A stretch of DNA of 64,000 nt from Edaphobacter flagellatus (GTDB lineage: Bacteria > Acidobacteriota > Terriglobia > Terriglobales > Acidobacteriaceae): assembly GCF_025264665.1 (NCBI RefSeq), contig NZ_CP073697.1, forward strand, positions 682,001 through 746,000. The letters run 5' to 3'. A program made the translations under genes and the position numbers. Positions 1-8,497 of the stretch are shown piece by piece. Under the pieces are notes generated by a model. The model was not told the DNA's origin and made no database searches. It saw only the letters and a program-made list of their open reading frames with translations. Each line of letters begins with the position of its first letter. The stretch's first letter is position 1.

Positions 1-436
1 GCTCGGTGATGTCGTCGAAGAGGATGGTGCGCAGCAGATCGCTCGACAGCGGCGTAACACCGCGGCGCTTGTACCAGGTGGTCTTGCCGGAGCCCGGAAG
101 CCCAATGGTGAGCACCACGAAGCCCTTCGGCGAGCGGGCCGGAGGCAGTTCTGCGGGTGGCGTCGCGAGCGATTCAGGCTGCGTCTCGACGACGACCTTC
201 TGCTCGGGAGTCTCGGGTGCAGGCACCTGGTGCTGCGTGTTGGCAACAGGCGCCGGAATCTCTTCCGCATGCTGTACGCCAGAGTCGGGCACAGGGTCGG
301 AGTAAGAGGGTTTCAGCGGTGCTGGCTGGTTCGTGGGCAGTTCCTGCCCGCTCTTGCCCGTGGACTCCGAATCATTCGGTCCACGTCTTGGGCGTCGTCT
401 CATCTTTTCGCTTATCCATTCGCGCAATTCGCGCAT
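1..436 (-). CDS. P-loop NTPase/kinase-like protein, 3' part cut by window edge
   Basis: This gene reads leftwards and leaves the window, so at least 145 N-terminal residues are visible. Residues 1-100 are a low-complexity region rich in Pro, Glu and Arg. A hydrophobic strand (FVVLTIG) follows and leads into a Walker A loop GLPGSGKTTW at about residues 112-121, then SSDLLRTILFDD. That layout is typical of small AAA or zeta-toxin/polynucleotide-kinase-like ATPases, in which the aspartate after SS binds substrate. I chose the ATG at 436, giving MRELREWISEK. An in-frame ATG at 403 is the alternative, and neither has a strong ribosome binding site. The substrate cannot be told from this fragment. 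Confidence 0.72.
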   Translation of the reverse strand, partial: MRELREWISEKMRRRPRRGPNDSESTGKSGQELPTNQPAPLKPSYSDPVPDSGVQHAEEIPAPVANTQHQVPAPETPEQKVVVETQPESLATPPAELPPARSPKGFVVLTIGLPGSGKTTWYKRRGVTPLSSDLLRTILFDDITE

Positions 437-568
437 ATCTCGCTTGTAACACAGGGCCAAAGGCGCCCGCAAATCGTTGCATGTACCGGGCCGATACCCT
501 TCTTTCCTTTAAAGATTACATCGTCTGTTCACAGAAGAGCGTTAAGCTCACCGCTCACGAGGTGAACG

Positions 569-802
569 ATGGCCGCAGAAAGCACAGAACTCGATCAATT
601 GCAGCACGCTTACAAAGTCGCCGTAGAAAACTGGGTTGCAGCTATACGCCGTGAGGAGTCTCTGGCCTCAGGAGATCACTCCATCGCCGAGATCGATACG
701 TGGGAAGGTGCGTCTTTTGAGCAACAGCGTGCAGGAGATGCAGCCAAAGAGGCGAAACAGGCCTACGAAGATGCTCTAAGGAAGAGGTTTTTCAATTTCT
801 AG
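569..802 (+). CDS. Small hypothetical protein, 77 aa
   Basis: I do not recognise a family. The 77 residues are highly charged and predicted mostly helical, with a run of Ala, Glu and Lys in the second half (GDAAKEAKQAYEDALRKR) and no signal peptide or membrane segment, so it is probably cytoplasmic. A purine-rich Shine-Dalgarno (GAGGTG) lies a few bases before the ATG, which supports a real gene. It stands alone between the leftward P-loop gene and gap. Confidence 0.6.
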   Translation: MAAESTELDQLQHAYKVAVENWVAAIRREESLASGDHSIAEIDTWEGASFEQQRAGDAAKEAKQAYEDALRKRFFNF

Positions 803-935
803 AGGGTGCCCTGTATTTTGCTGCGTGCGTGCGAGGGTGATAGCATCCGGGTCGATGGGTTATTCGGCCATTTTCGCGATTTACAATACTTAAAACGAAT
901 AAATACCTCGCATCACGACAGGAGTTACGGTAACC

Positions 936-1940
936 ATGGCTGTAAAGGTAGGTATCAACGGCTTCGGCCGTATCGGACGGAATGTCTTTCGCAGCGCTCT
1001 GGGCAATCCTGATATTGAATTCGTCGCGGTGAACGACCTCACCACTCCGGCCACGCTGGCACATCTTCTGAAGTACGACTCGATCCTGGGCAATCTGCAC
1101 CACGACATCAAGCATGGAGCGGACTACGTCTCGGTCGACGGCAAGCAGATCAAGGTGTTCGCGGAGCGCGACCCTGCCAAGCTGGACTGGGCTTCGGTTG
1201 GAGCGCAGGTGGTTGTCGAATCGACTGGCTTCTTCACCGATGCAGAGAAGGCCAAGGCGCACCTGGGTTCTACGGTAAAGAAGGTCATCATCTCAGCTCC
1301 GGCATCGAACGAAGACATCACGATTGTGCTGGGTGTGAATGAAGGCAAGTACGATGCGGCGAAGCACCACGTGATCTCGAACGCGAGCTGCACGACGAAC
1401 TGCCTTGCTCCCGTGGTGAAGGTGCTGCATGACAACTTCGGCATCGTGAACGGCCTGATGAACACGATCCACAGCTACACGAACGACCAGGTTGTGCTGG
1501 ATGCTCCGCATAAGGACCTGCGCCGCGCTCGCGCTGCTGCTCTCTCGATGATTCCAACGAGCACGGGAGCCGCGAAGGCCCTGAAGCTGGTGATCCCGGA
1601 GATGGCGGGCAAGCTGGATGGCTTCTCGATCCGTGTCCCGACCCCGACGGTCTCGGTGGTTGACCTGACCTTCCTGTCGGAGAAGCCGATCTCGGTGGAG
1701 AGCATCAATGCGGCGATCAAGGCTGCAGCCGAGGGCCCGATGAAGGGCATCCTGGGCTACACGGACGAAGAGCTGGTCTCGAGCGACTTCCGCGGCAATC
1801 CGCTGTCGTCGATCTTCGACTCGAAGCTGACGAAGGTGATTGGCAATACCGGCAAGATCATCAGCTGGTACGACAACGAGTGGGGCTACTCGAACCGCGT
1901 GAAGGACCTGATCCTGTTCCTGGTGAATAAGGGTCTGTAA
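936..1940 (+). CDS. gap: Type I glyceraldehyde-3-phosphate dehydrogenase
   Basis: This cytoplasmic enzyme oxidises and phosphorylates glyceraldehyde 3-phosphate to 1,3-bisphosphoglycerate, reducing NAD. The NAD-binding Rossmann segment is at the N-terminus (GINGFGRIGR, residues 7-16). The catalytic cysteine is Cys152 in SNASCTTNC and the partner histidine is His179 in HSYTNDQ. The C-terminal WYDNEWGYSNRV motif is intact, and 334 aa is the normal length. AVNDL at residues 31-35 fits NAD rather than NADP preference. The start is supported by CAGGAG about 15 bases upstream. A TACAAT hexamer at 882-887 could be a -10 box, but I see no good -35 box. The gene ends in a strong terminator, so it is probably transcribed alone although pgk and tpiA follow within 3 kb. 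Confidence 0.98.
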   Translation: MAVKVGINGFGRIGRNVFRSALGNPDIEFVAVNDLTTPATLAHLLKYDSILGNLHHDIKHGADYVSVDGKQIKVFAERDPAKLDWASVGAQVVVESTGFFTDAEKAKAHLGSTVKKVIISAPASNEDITIVLGVNEGKYDAAKHHVISNASCTTNCLAPVVKVLHDNFGIVNGLMNTIHSYTNDQVVLDAPHKDLRRARAAALSMIPTSTGAAKALKLVIPEMAGKLDGFSIRVPTPTVSVVDLTFLSEKPISVESINAAIKAAAEGPMKGILGYTDEELVSSDFRGNPLSSIFDSKLTKVIGNTGKIISWYDNEWGYSNRVKDLILFLVNKGL

Positions 1941-1964
1941 GAGAATTTCTTCATAGAAGATGGA

Positions 1965-2005
1965 GCGCAGAGCATGATGGCATGCTCTGCGCTTTTGTCT
2001 TTTTA
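1965..2005 (+). terminator. Intrinsic terminator after gap
   Basis: A perfect 12-bp stem (GCGCAGAGCATG and its complement, loop ATGG) is followed by a T-rich tract with two G/C interruptions. It starts 25 bases past the gap stop codon. Confidence 0.93.
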
Positions 2006-2015
2006 TCGCTTACGT

Positions 2016-2684
2016 TCATCCCCAGATGACTTCGCCGTATCGGAAGGGACGACGCAGCTTGCTTCGCCAGAAGTAGGCGAGGATGATGATACTGGCCGCG
2101 GCAGCATACGCGCACCAGACCGAGGTGAAGGCATAACGCTTAATGGCCATCGCAATGAGAAGGATGATGAGGTTTGCAGCTCCGAATGAGACCATGTCAC
2201 GTTCTTTGGAGAAGAATAAAGAGCCGCAGGTAGCGATCACGTAAAGTATGGCCAGAACTGTGTTGTTGGTTCCGTCGTTGATGTAGACGATGCTGTTGTG
2301 CTCAACAAAGACCTGCAGGGGATAGGCAATGAGTGCCCATAGCATGTAGAGCGTTATGCCTGTCCCGAGCGCAAGGAACGGCAGCATGCGACGGCGGCTG
2401 TTTCTGTCGGCCTCGAAGAGCAGGACGCTCAAGGGGATCAGAAAAGGCAGCAGGCCTTGTGCGTAGAGAACAAAGGCTGCGGCCATCTTGTGCGTCAGGT
2501 CGGGCGAGAGACGGCCATCGAGGCCGAGCCAGACAAAGCCTTCGATAAATTGATGGATCGCAAACAGCGTTGGCAGCGAGGCAAAAAGCAGCTCGCGCTT
2601 ATGCTTGACCTGAGTCAACGTAACGACTCCAACTGCTCCCAGTACGCCACTTCCGATAAAGTTGGCCGTTGCCGAAAAGCACAC
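2016..2684 (-). CDS. DUF6629-like integral membrane protein
   Basis: This 222-residue protein has about seven hydrophobic segments. Its N-terminus CFSATANFIGSGVLGAVG and the segment FAIHQFIEGFVWLGL resemble the DUF6629 family, whose function is unknown. The open frame extends upstream, but I place the start at the GTG at 2684 because AGGAGGGAGA sits just before it and family members start at this Met-Cys-Phe-Ser position. Conserved-looking polar residues inside membrane segments (HQFIEG, WALIAYPLQ) suggest a channel or sensor-like role, which is speculation. It converges on gap and diverges from the RidA gene. Confidence 0.8.
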   Translation of the reverse strand: MCFSATANFIGSGVLGAVGVVTLTQVKHKRELLFASLPTLFAIHQFIEGFVWLGLDGRLSPDLTHKMAAAFVLYAQGLLPFLIPLSVLLFEADRNSRRRMLPFLALGTGITLYMLWALIAYPLQVFVEHNSIVYINDGTNNTVLAILYVIATCGSLFFSKERDMVSFGAANLIILLIAMAIKRYAFTSVWCAYAAAASIIILAYFWRSKLRRPFRYGEVIWG

Positions 2685-2757
2685 GTCTTCTCCCTCCTGT
2701 ATGCCCGCATCATACGTGAACGATCCAAGTTCGATATTGTCCACTACAATTCCTGAT

Positions 2758-3132
2758 ATGACGCGCACGAATATTCCTGGAACATCTCCCTACGAACCGA
2801 TCATCGGCTTCTCGCGCGCTGTGCGCATCGGCAATCAGGTGCATGTCTCGGGCACAGGGCCTGTCGGTGCAGACGATCTGGATGTGGCTGAGCAGACGGA
2901 TCAATGTTTAACGATCATCGCTACCGCATTGAAGAACGCAGGCGCTTCTATTGAGCACGTCTACCGCACACGCATGTTTCTTACACGCGCAGAGGATTGG
3001 GAGGCGGTTGGGAGGGTGCATGGGAAGTTCTTCTCGATCACACGCCCGGCGGCGACCATGGTCGTCGTCAAGGAACTGCTTGATCCACGGTGGCGTATTG
3101 AGATTGAAGCCGATGCCTTGATTCCGGAGTAA
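2758..3132 (+). CDS. RidA family (YjgF/YER057c/UK114) protein
   Basis: RidA-type enzymes are small trimeric cytoplasmic deaminases that hydrolyse reactive enamine/imine intermediates. The 124-residue length is typical. Family features are the N-terminal GFSRAVRIGNQVHVSG segment and the C-terminal KELLDPRWRIEIEADALIP, with the arginine that usually contacts the carboxylate of the imine substrate. I chose the ATG at 2758, giving MTRTNIPGTSPYEPIIG, because the longer in-frame start adds residues with no family similarity that lie within the divergent gene. It lies upstream of pgk on the same strand with a 116-base gap. The exact subgroup cannot be assigned, so I give no symbol. Confidence 0.9.
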   Translation: MTRTNIPGTSPYEPIIGFSRAVRIGNQVHVSGTGPVGADDLDVAEQTDQCLTIIATALKNAGASIEHVYRTRMFLTRAEDWEAVGRVHGKFFSITRPAATMVVVKELLDPRWRIEIEADALIPE

Positions 3133-3248
3133 AGTAATTTCCAGTCCACAGCCTGTCCTTCATGACTAGAATCATGGATGCAGTGAACATTCTCAATTCT
3201 CAGCAGATGGAAATGAATCTATCTGCGCTATCAAAAAAAGGAATCTGC

Positions 3249-4475
3249 ATGTCGAAGCTGTCCGTCCGCGATATCGATCTGACCAACAAGCGCGTACTTA
3301 TTCGTGTTGACTTCAATGTTCCGCTCGCTATCGATGGGCCGGACAGCGCTCCACGCATCACTGACGATACGCGCATCCGCGAGACGATCCCGACCATTGA
3401 GTACTGCCTGCGTCGCAAAGCGCGCGTGATTTTGTGCTCGCACCTGGGACGGCCTAAGGGCAAAGTGGTGCCGTCGATGAGCCTGCGTCCTGTGGTGGAC
3501 CGGCTGCGCGAGCTGCTGGATCACGTTATCAGCGATGACGAAAATGTCGCCTTCTCGCCGGATTGCGTGGGTGACATTGCCAGCGAGATGGTCGCTGGCC
3601 TGGAGCCCGGGCAACCGCTGCTGCTTGAGAATCTGCGCTTCCATGCTGAAGAAGAGAAGAACGATCCGGCGTTTGCGAAGCAGCTTGCGTCGCTGTGCGA
3701 TATCTATGTCAACGATGCATTTGGCTCGGCCCATCGCGCTCATGCTTCGACGGAGGGTATCACGCATTATGTGCCTGTCTCCGTGGCCGGGCTGCTGATG
3801 GAGAAAGAGCTGACCTATCTGAGCAAGGCGGTCAGCGATCCGATCAAGCCCTTTGTTGCAATCATTGGCGGCGCAAAGGTTTCCGACAAGATTGAGGTGA
3901 TCGACAGCCTGCTGGATCGAGCGACATCGCTGATCATCGGCGGAGGCATGGCTTATACCTTTCTGAACGCGAAGGGACAGGAGACGGGGAAGTCTCTGGT
4001 GGAGGCCGACAAGATTGATGTAGCCAAGGCTGCGCTGGCAAAGGCGGAGAAGAAGGGCGTCAACTTCCTTCTTCCGATCGATCATGTTCTGGCCGATAAG
4101 TTCGCCGCCGATGCGAAGACGCAGATCTTCTCGGGCACAGGCGCCTTCCCTGCTGACTGGATGGGGCTGGATATCGGCCCTGCTTCGATTGATCTGTTCA
4201 AGAAAGAGATCGCCGACGCCATTACCATCGTGTGGAACGGGCCGATGGGCGTCTTCGAGATGCCTGCCTTCGCTAAAGGGACAAACGCCGTTGCCAAGGC
4301 CGTTGCAGCGAATCAGGATGCGACCAGCATCGTCGGTGGCGGTGATTCGGTGGCTGCGATCAAGCAGTCGGGCGTGGCCGATAAGATCTCGCATATCTCG
4401 ACCGGAGGCGGTGCGAGTCTTGAGTTTCTCGAGGGCAAGGTATTGCCGGGAGTGGCTGCACTGACGGACAAGTAA
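3249..4475 (+). CDS. pgk: Phosphoglycerate kinase
   Basis: This cytoplasmic glycolytic enzyme transfers phosphate from 1,3-bisphosphoglycerate to ADP. The N-terminal domain shows [12 protein letters not shown] and [10 protein letters not shown], which bind substrate. The hinge and nucleotide domain shows [31 protein letters not shown] and the glycine-rich GGGDSVAAI and [14 protein letters not shown] start at the ATG at 3249 ([11 protein letters not shown]), which has AAAGGAA upstream and gives 408 aa, the normal size. The longer in-frame start adds 29 unrelated residues. A 22-residue-linker insert is not evident, so it is a plain single-domain-pair enzyme. A small membrane-protein gene follows 23 bases downstream, then tpiA, so these three may share a transcript. 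Confidence 0.97.
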   Translation: MSKLSVRDIDLTNKRVLIRVDFNVPLAIDGPDSAPRITDDTRIRETIPTIEYCLRRKARVILCSHLGRPKGKVVPSMSLRPVVDRLRELLDHVISDDENVAFSPDCVGDIASEMVAGLEPGQPLLLENLRFHAEEEKNDPAFAKQLASLCDIYVNDAFGSAHRAHASTEGITHYVPVSVAGLLMEKELTYLSKAVSDPIKPFVAIIGGAKVSDKIEVIDSLLDRATSLIIGGGMAYTFLNAKGQETGKSLVEADKIDVAKAALAKAEKKGVNFLLPIDHVLADKFAADAKTQIFSGTGAFPADWMGLDIGPASIDLFKKEIADAITIVWNGPMGVFEMPAFAKGTNAVAKAVAANQDATSIVGGGDSVAAIKQSGVADKISHISTGGGASLEFLEGKVLPGVAALTDK

Positions 4476-4498
4476 ATCCGGCCTTCGATAAGGTCAAT

Positions 4499-4741
4499 AT
4501 GCGCAAAGTATGGATTGCCGCAATCGCCTTTGTTGTTTCGGCCGTTCTGGGAGTAATCCTCTCGTTGCTTCTGGCAACCGCTGTCGGCTATCTGCGGATA
4601 GCGCTTTATCAGCGCTATCACTCCGGTATCGGAGCCGTCGCAGGTGGTGTTACGGAGATGGCAGTCATGCTCGTTCCTGTTCTTTGGGGCGTGATTGGAA
4701 TGCTTATCGTCCTTCACCGTATCGAACGCCATGAATCCTAG
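4499..4741 (+). CDS. Small two-helix membrane protein, 80 aa
   Basis: I do not recognise a family. Residues 5-32 form one hydrophobic helix with an N-terminal Lys/Arg, and residues about 47-72 form a second. A short loop containing [15 protein letters not shown] joins them, and the tail is charged (HRIERHES). AAGG sits about 8 bases before the ATG. The gene lies between pgk and tpiA on the same strand, with 23- and 52-base gaps, so co-transcription is likely. Any link to glycolysis is only positional. Confidence 0.72.
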   Translation: MRKVWIAAIAFVVSAVLGVILSLLLATAVGYLRIALYQRYHSGIGAVAGGVTEMAVMLVPVLWGVIGMLIVLHRIERHES

Positions 4742-4793
4742 CTTCTGTATGTCTCTTCACAGCTCACCACAGAAGATGGGATACTGATCCCCC

Positions 4794-5555
4794 ATGCGAA
4801 AACCACTGATTGCTGCCAACTGGAAGATGTACAAGACGCCTGCTGAGTCGACGGCTTTTCTTACCAGCTTCTATCCGCTGGTTAAGTCGAACCAGACGAC
4901 TGAGATTGTTCTCTGCCCTCCGATGACGTCGCTTCAGGCGTTGACGGATGCTGCGCGTGGGAAGTCAGTCTTTATTGGCGCGCAAACGATGCACTGGTTG
5001 AACGAGGGCGCCTATACGGGCGAGACCTCGCCCAGCATGCTCACGGCTATCGGCGCAACGCATGTGCTGGTTGGTCACTCAGAACGGCGGCAGTACTTCA
5101 ACGAGACGGACACGACGGTCAACCTGAAGCTGAAGTCGGCGCTGGCGCATGGCCTTACCCCGATTGTCTGTGTGGGCGAACACCTCAACGAACGTGAGAC
5201 GAATCTGACGGCCGATGTGCTGAACCTGCAGGTCTCGGTCGCGCTAGAGGGGATCGATCCGGCGACGCTTGGGCCGCTGGTGATTGCTTATGAGCCTGTG
5301 TGGGCCATCGGTACGGGGCGCACGGCTACGCCGGAGATTGCAGAAGCGGCCCACAAGATCATTCGGGCCAAGATCGCTGCGATTGCCGGAGCTGAAGTCG
5401 CGGCGGCAACACGCATTCTGTATGGAGGCTCCGTGAAGCCGGACAATGCCTCGGCACTGTGCGGTCTTGAAGACATCGATGGCGCGCTGGTTGGCGGGGC
5501 CTCGCTTGATCCGGTTTCCTTCAGCCAGATTGTGATCAACGCAACCAAAGCATAG
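4794..5555 (+). CDS. tpiA: Triosephosphate isomerase
   Basis: This TIM-barrel enzyme interconverts dihydroxyacetone phosphate and glyceraldehyde 3-phosphate in the cytoplasm. The catalytic set is complete: Lys11 in NWKMYK, His95 in VGHSERR and the catalytic base Glu167 in AYEPVWAIGTG. The phosphate-gripping YGGSV and GGASL motifs lie near the C-terminus. Its 253 residues are typical. It completes a gap/pgk/tpiA glycolytic neighbourhood on one strand. No clear terminator is visible before the next gene, 81 bases away. Confidence 0.98.
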   Translation: MRKPLIAANWKMYKTPAESTAFLTSFYPLVKSNQTTEIVLCPPMTSLQALTDAARGKSVFIGAQTMHWLNEGAYTGETSPSMLTAIGATHVLVGHSERRQYFNETDTTVNLKLKSALAHGLTPIVCVGEHLNERETNLTADVLNLQVSVALEGIDPATLGPLVIAYEPVWAIGTGRTATPEIAEAAHKIIRAKIAAIAGAEVAAATRILYGGSVKPDNASALCGLEDIDGALVGGASLDPVSFSQIVINATKA

Positions 5556-5636
5556 CGATAAATCTTTGCGACTGGTCCTGAGGGAACGGACTGGCCGCAG
5601 GCATCGTATCTCTCCCATCACTTCTCTGGAGATGGA

Positions 5637-6587
5637 ATGCGCCTTCGACTGGTGGGCCTGACACCCCTGTTTGCTGTACTTGCCGCGGCAACCCTGTCAC
5701 TGGAGGCGCAATCGGTGCCGACGATTCAGGTAGAGACCCACCTAATCGACTCGACCTTCAGCGTGCATGATGCCGAAGGCCGCATCATCTCGAACCTCAC
5801 GCAGGATGATTTTGCTGTTGCGGAAGATGGCGTTCCGCAGAAGATCCGTTTCTTTGCCAACCATACGACGCTGCCCCTGAGCATTGGCCTGGTGATCGAC
5901 GAGAGCGGCAGTCAGGAGAAGTTCGTCAGAGAACATGAGAAGGACATACAAGCGTTTCTGGATGCGCTGCTTAGCCCACAGGATCAGGCCTTCGCGCTCT
6001 GTTTCGGCAACCACCTGCGGCTGGTGAGCGACTACACTGCATCGGCGGCGGCAATTACGGATGGGATCAGGCGTTTCGACAAGGGAAAAGCCGATTTTCC
6101 GGAGATCGGCCCGATAGAGAAACGGGAGTTGGGGACGGCTCTGTACGATGCGATCTACTTCTCCGTTCGGGAGAAGATGGCCAGCATTCGCCAGCGACGC
6201 AAGATCATTCTCATCCTCAGCGATGGCGAGGAGAACTCAAGCGAGCATGACCTGATCGACGCCATCGAGGCGGCGCAGAATGGGAATGTGCTGATCTATG
6301 CGATTCGCTACACGGAGATGGAACACGGACAAATGACGGCACGGAATCGCTATGGCGTACGCGTTCTCGATCATCTGACGTCACAGACCGGCGGCCGGGT
6401 CTTTGACGCACACACAACAAACGTGAAGGCTGCCTTTGCCGAGATTGCGGAAGAACTGCGGGGACTCTACGAGGTTGCCTACCAGTCCACCAACCCGGTT
6501 CGCGATGGGACGTATCGCAAGATCCTGATTCAATCGAAGCAGCCAGCAATGACTGTGCGGTCGCGGACTGGGTATTACGCTCGTTGA
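5637..6587 (+). CDS. Secreted VWFA-related domain protein
   Basis: A Sec signal peptide (residues 1-25, ending LSLEAQS) is followed by a short beta domain (TFSVHDAEGRIISNLTQDDFAV) and a von Willebrand factor A domain. This arrangement is that of the acidobacterial VWFA-related family (TIGR03436 type). The metal-ion-dependent adhesion site looks intact: DESGS near residue 85, a threonine in GTALYDAI and an aspartate in LSDGEENSS. The 316-residue size fits the family. It is probably periplasmic or surface exposed and binds a protein partner through Mg2+, but the partner is unknown. It follows tpiA and converges with lepB, with only 10 bases between the stop codons. Confidence 0.9.
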   Translation: MRLRLVGLTPLFAVLAAATLSLEAQSVPTIQVETHLIDSTFSVHDAEGRIISNLTQDDFAVAEDGVPQKIRFFANHTTLPLSIGLVIDESGSQEKFVREHEKDIQAFLDALLSPQDQAFALCFGNHLRLVSDYTASAAAITDGIRRFDKGKADFPEIGPIEKRELGTALYDAIYFSVREKMASIRQRRKIILILSDGEENSSEHDLIDAIEAAQNGNVLIYAIRYTEMEHGQMTARNRYGVRVLDHLTSQTGGRVFDAHTTNVKAAFAEIAEELRGLYEVAYQSTNPVRDGTYRKILIQSKQPAMTVRSRTGYYAR

Positions 6588-6597
6588 TGTGTGGGAT

Positions 6598-7212
6598 TTA
6601 GCGAACTACGCCCGCCTGCTCCACAGGCCAATAGACAAAGGCTGCCTTGCCGTAGATCAGCTCGCGATTGACGGGGCCAAAGTCGCGGCTGTCGCTGGAG
6701 ATGGAGCGATGATCTCCCATGACGAAGTACTCGTGCTGCGGCACAACGGTCTCCGGCAGTGAGCGGTCGTCAGTAAAACGAGGAGGAACATACTTTTCGA
6801 CCAGCTCCTTACCGTTGACGAAGACGCGTCCATGGTCGATACGCAGTGTGTCGCCAGGGAGACCGATGACGCGCTTGATATAGCTCTTCTGATGATCGTG
6901 CGGGTAGAGAAACACCACGACATCGCCGCGCTGGATGCTGCCCACGCGATACGCGAGCTTGTTGATGAAGAGCCTGTCCTGATCTTCAAGCATGGGCAGC
7001 ATGCTTGTGCCTTCAACACGGACGGGCTGGTAGAGAAAGATGATGATGAAGGTCGAAACAGCGACCGAGATGATCAGGTCGCGAAACCAGGAGTGCGCTC
7101 CGCCTTTTCGCGGCCTGGCGGGAGGTGCAGCTTCAGGTGATCCGGAATAGGAGGGCAAACCCGTCGATTCGGCCTGTGTGTCGTGCTGATCTTGCTGGGC
7201 TTCGGACTGCAC
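6598..7212 (-). CDS. lepB: Signal peptidase I
   Basis: This inner-membrane serine protease removes signal peptides from Sec- and Tat-exported proteins. A Pro/Ser-rich cytoplasmic head (residues 1-42) is followed by one membrane helix (about 44-61). The catalytic serine is Ser70 in EGTSMLP and the general-base lysine is Lys113 in YIKRVIGLPGD. The box E motif appears as GDHRSISSDSRDFG, with His where Asn is usual. The start codon is GTG, supported by GGAGGAGA about ten bases upstream. The serine hydrolase gene lies 21 bases upstream on the same strand, so the two are likely co-transcribed. Confidence 0.95.
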   Translation of the reverse strand: MQSEAQQDQHDTQAESTGLPSYSGSPEAAPPARPRKGGAHSWFRDLIISVAVSTFIIIFLYQPVRVEGTSMLPMLEDQDRLFINKLAYRVGSIQRGDVVVFLYPHDHQKSYIKRVIGLPGDTLRIDHGRVFVNGKELVEKYVPPRFTDDRSLPETVVPQHEYFVMGDHRSISSDSRDFGPVNRELIYGKAAFVYWPVEQAGVVR

Positions 7213-7233
7213 CGTTTTGCTCTTCTCCTCCCA

Positions 7234-8298
7234 TTATTTAGACGCACCAGCAGGTGAACTAGCTGCGGCATCTCCTGTAAGTCCCAGACCTGGAAGCAGA
7301 TTCCTGCCATCAATGCCTTCGGGGGACCATGCTTCGACGATCTGTCTTGCGAGCTTTGCAATCATCATCTCAGCCTGATTGTCCGCAGTCCAGCTTTTAT
7401 CTTCATTTTCGTAGGTAAAGATCGACAAAATCATGGGGCCGGATTTGCCGGCCACGATGGCTACATCGTTACGGACAGCGTTCAGGCTCCCGGTCTTGCT
7501 GCCGATGCCTGAACCGGTCTCGCTGGAGTCCAGCGTCTCGAGATAGCGCGGAATCGTATTGCGATAGAACTGGTTACGCAGCATGGTCAGCGCCGTCTGA
7601 CAGATCGCGGCGTCTCCCTGCTGCATGGGCTCACCTACAGCACCGAGCTGGCAGCGGCCGATCCTTTCCATAATGACTTCCATCTCGCGAGCGGTGGTCT
7701 TGCCGAGCCCGAACTTCGGTTGATCGGCAGGCATGGGCGCTGTCGACGGCTTGCCGATCTTCTTATAAAGATGGGTATCCTTCAATCCCAGCCACGCGAT
7801 GCGGCCGTTGACGGCATCGACGCCAAAACGATCAATGGCGAGATTCGTAGCCGTATTGTCGCTGACGATGACCATCATGGTCAGGACATCCTTGAGCGTC
7901 AGGGAGAGTGGCGTATCGAAGAAGGTCAGCACGCCCGAGCCGCTGACTCCGTCTCCCTTGGCCAGGGTCAGCTTTTCGTCCCAGCGAGCCTTGCCGGAAC
8001 GGACCTGCTCCATGGCTTCAAACAGAATCGCCAGCTTGATGACAGAGGCCGTCTGCACGGGATGGTCCGCATCGATAGCTACAACCCTGCTCGATTTAAG
8101 GTCTTTCGCGTAGAGAGCGACGTGCCCGTGATGGCTCATCGCCAATGCCTCCAGACGCTGCTGGAGAGGCTGGTCTACGTGCTGGGCATCCATCGCTTTG
8201 GACGGAGATTTGGCTCTCAGGAGATTAGTTCCGAATGCTAAAAAAAAGGCACTGGCTGCTGCCAGCCGCCTCGATCGTTTGCTCACCATGGATTGCAT
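7234..8298 (-). CDS. Class A beta-lactamase-like serine hydrolase
   Basis: An N-terminal signal (KRSRRLAAASAFFLAFG) directs the protein to the periplasm. The penicillin-recognising fold is shown by the SxxK motif SVIK (Ser85, Lys88), the SDN loop at 146-148 and KTG at 268-270, so acylation by a beta-lactam or peptidoglycan peptide is plausible. The ExxLN omega-loop that carries the deacylating glutamate of true class A enzymes is not visible. The protein may therefore be a transpeptidase-like or weak hydrolase rather than a resistance enzyme. I use the ATG at 8298. An ATG at 8289 and a longer start at 8364 are possible, and none has a convincing ribosome binding site. It is followed by lepB. 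Confidence 0.85.
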   Translation of the reverse strand: MQSMVSKRSRRLAAASAFFLAFGTNLLRAKSPSKAMDAQHVDQPLQQRLEALAMSHHGHVALYAKDLKSSRVVAIDADHPVQTASVIKLAILFEAMEQVRSGKARWDEKLTLAKGDGVSGSGVLTFFDTPLSLTLKDVLTMMVIVSDNTATNLAIDRFGVDAVNGRIAWLGLKDTHLYKKIGKPSTAPMPADQPKFGLGKTTAREMEVIMERIGRCQLGAVGEPMQQGDAAICQTALTMLRNQFYRNTIPRYLETLDSSETGSGIGSKTGSLNAVRNDVAIVAGKSGPMILSIFTYENEDKSWTADNQAEMMIAKLARQIVEAWSPEGIDGRNLLPGLGLTGDAAASSPAGASK

Positions 8299-8497
8299 AT
8301 TACAGATAAATTCCCCGGATGCATGAGGCGAAGGGGGAAGAAAAACAAAGGTACTGCCAGGCATGGAGAGCCGTGGCAGGAGGCGTGGCCGACCTTCGTT
8401 GTATCAAACCGGATACGTTTCCCTACGCATCTAAGCCATCTTAGGACTAGAATCGTCTAGAAAGAGGAAGCACGACGCTGCAGTACGCAAAACCTCT

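Noticed and set aside
3231-4394. 387-residue minus-strand open frame over pgk.
   Set aside because: It mirrors pgk in the GC-rich wobble frame, has no recognisable domain and has His/Arg-rich composition typical of a shadow frame.
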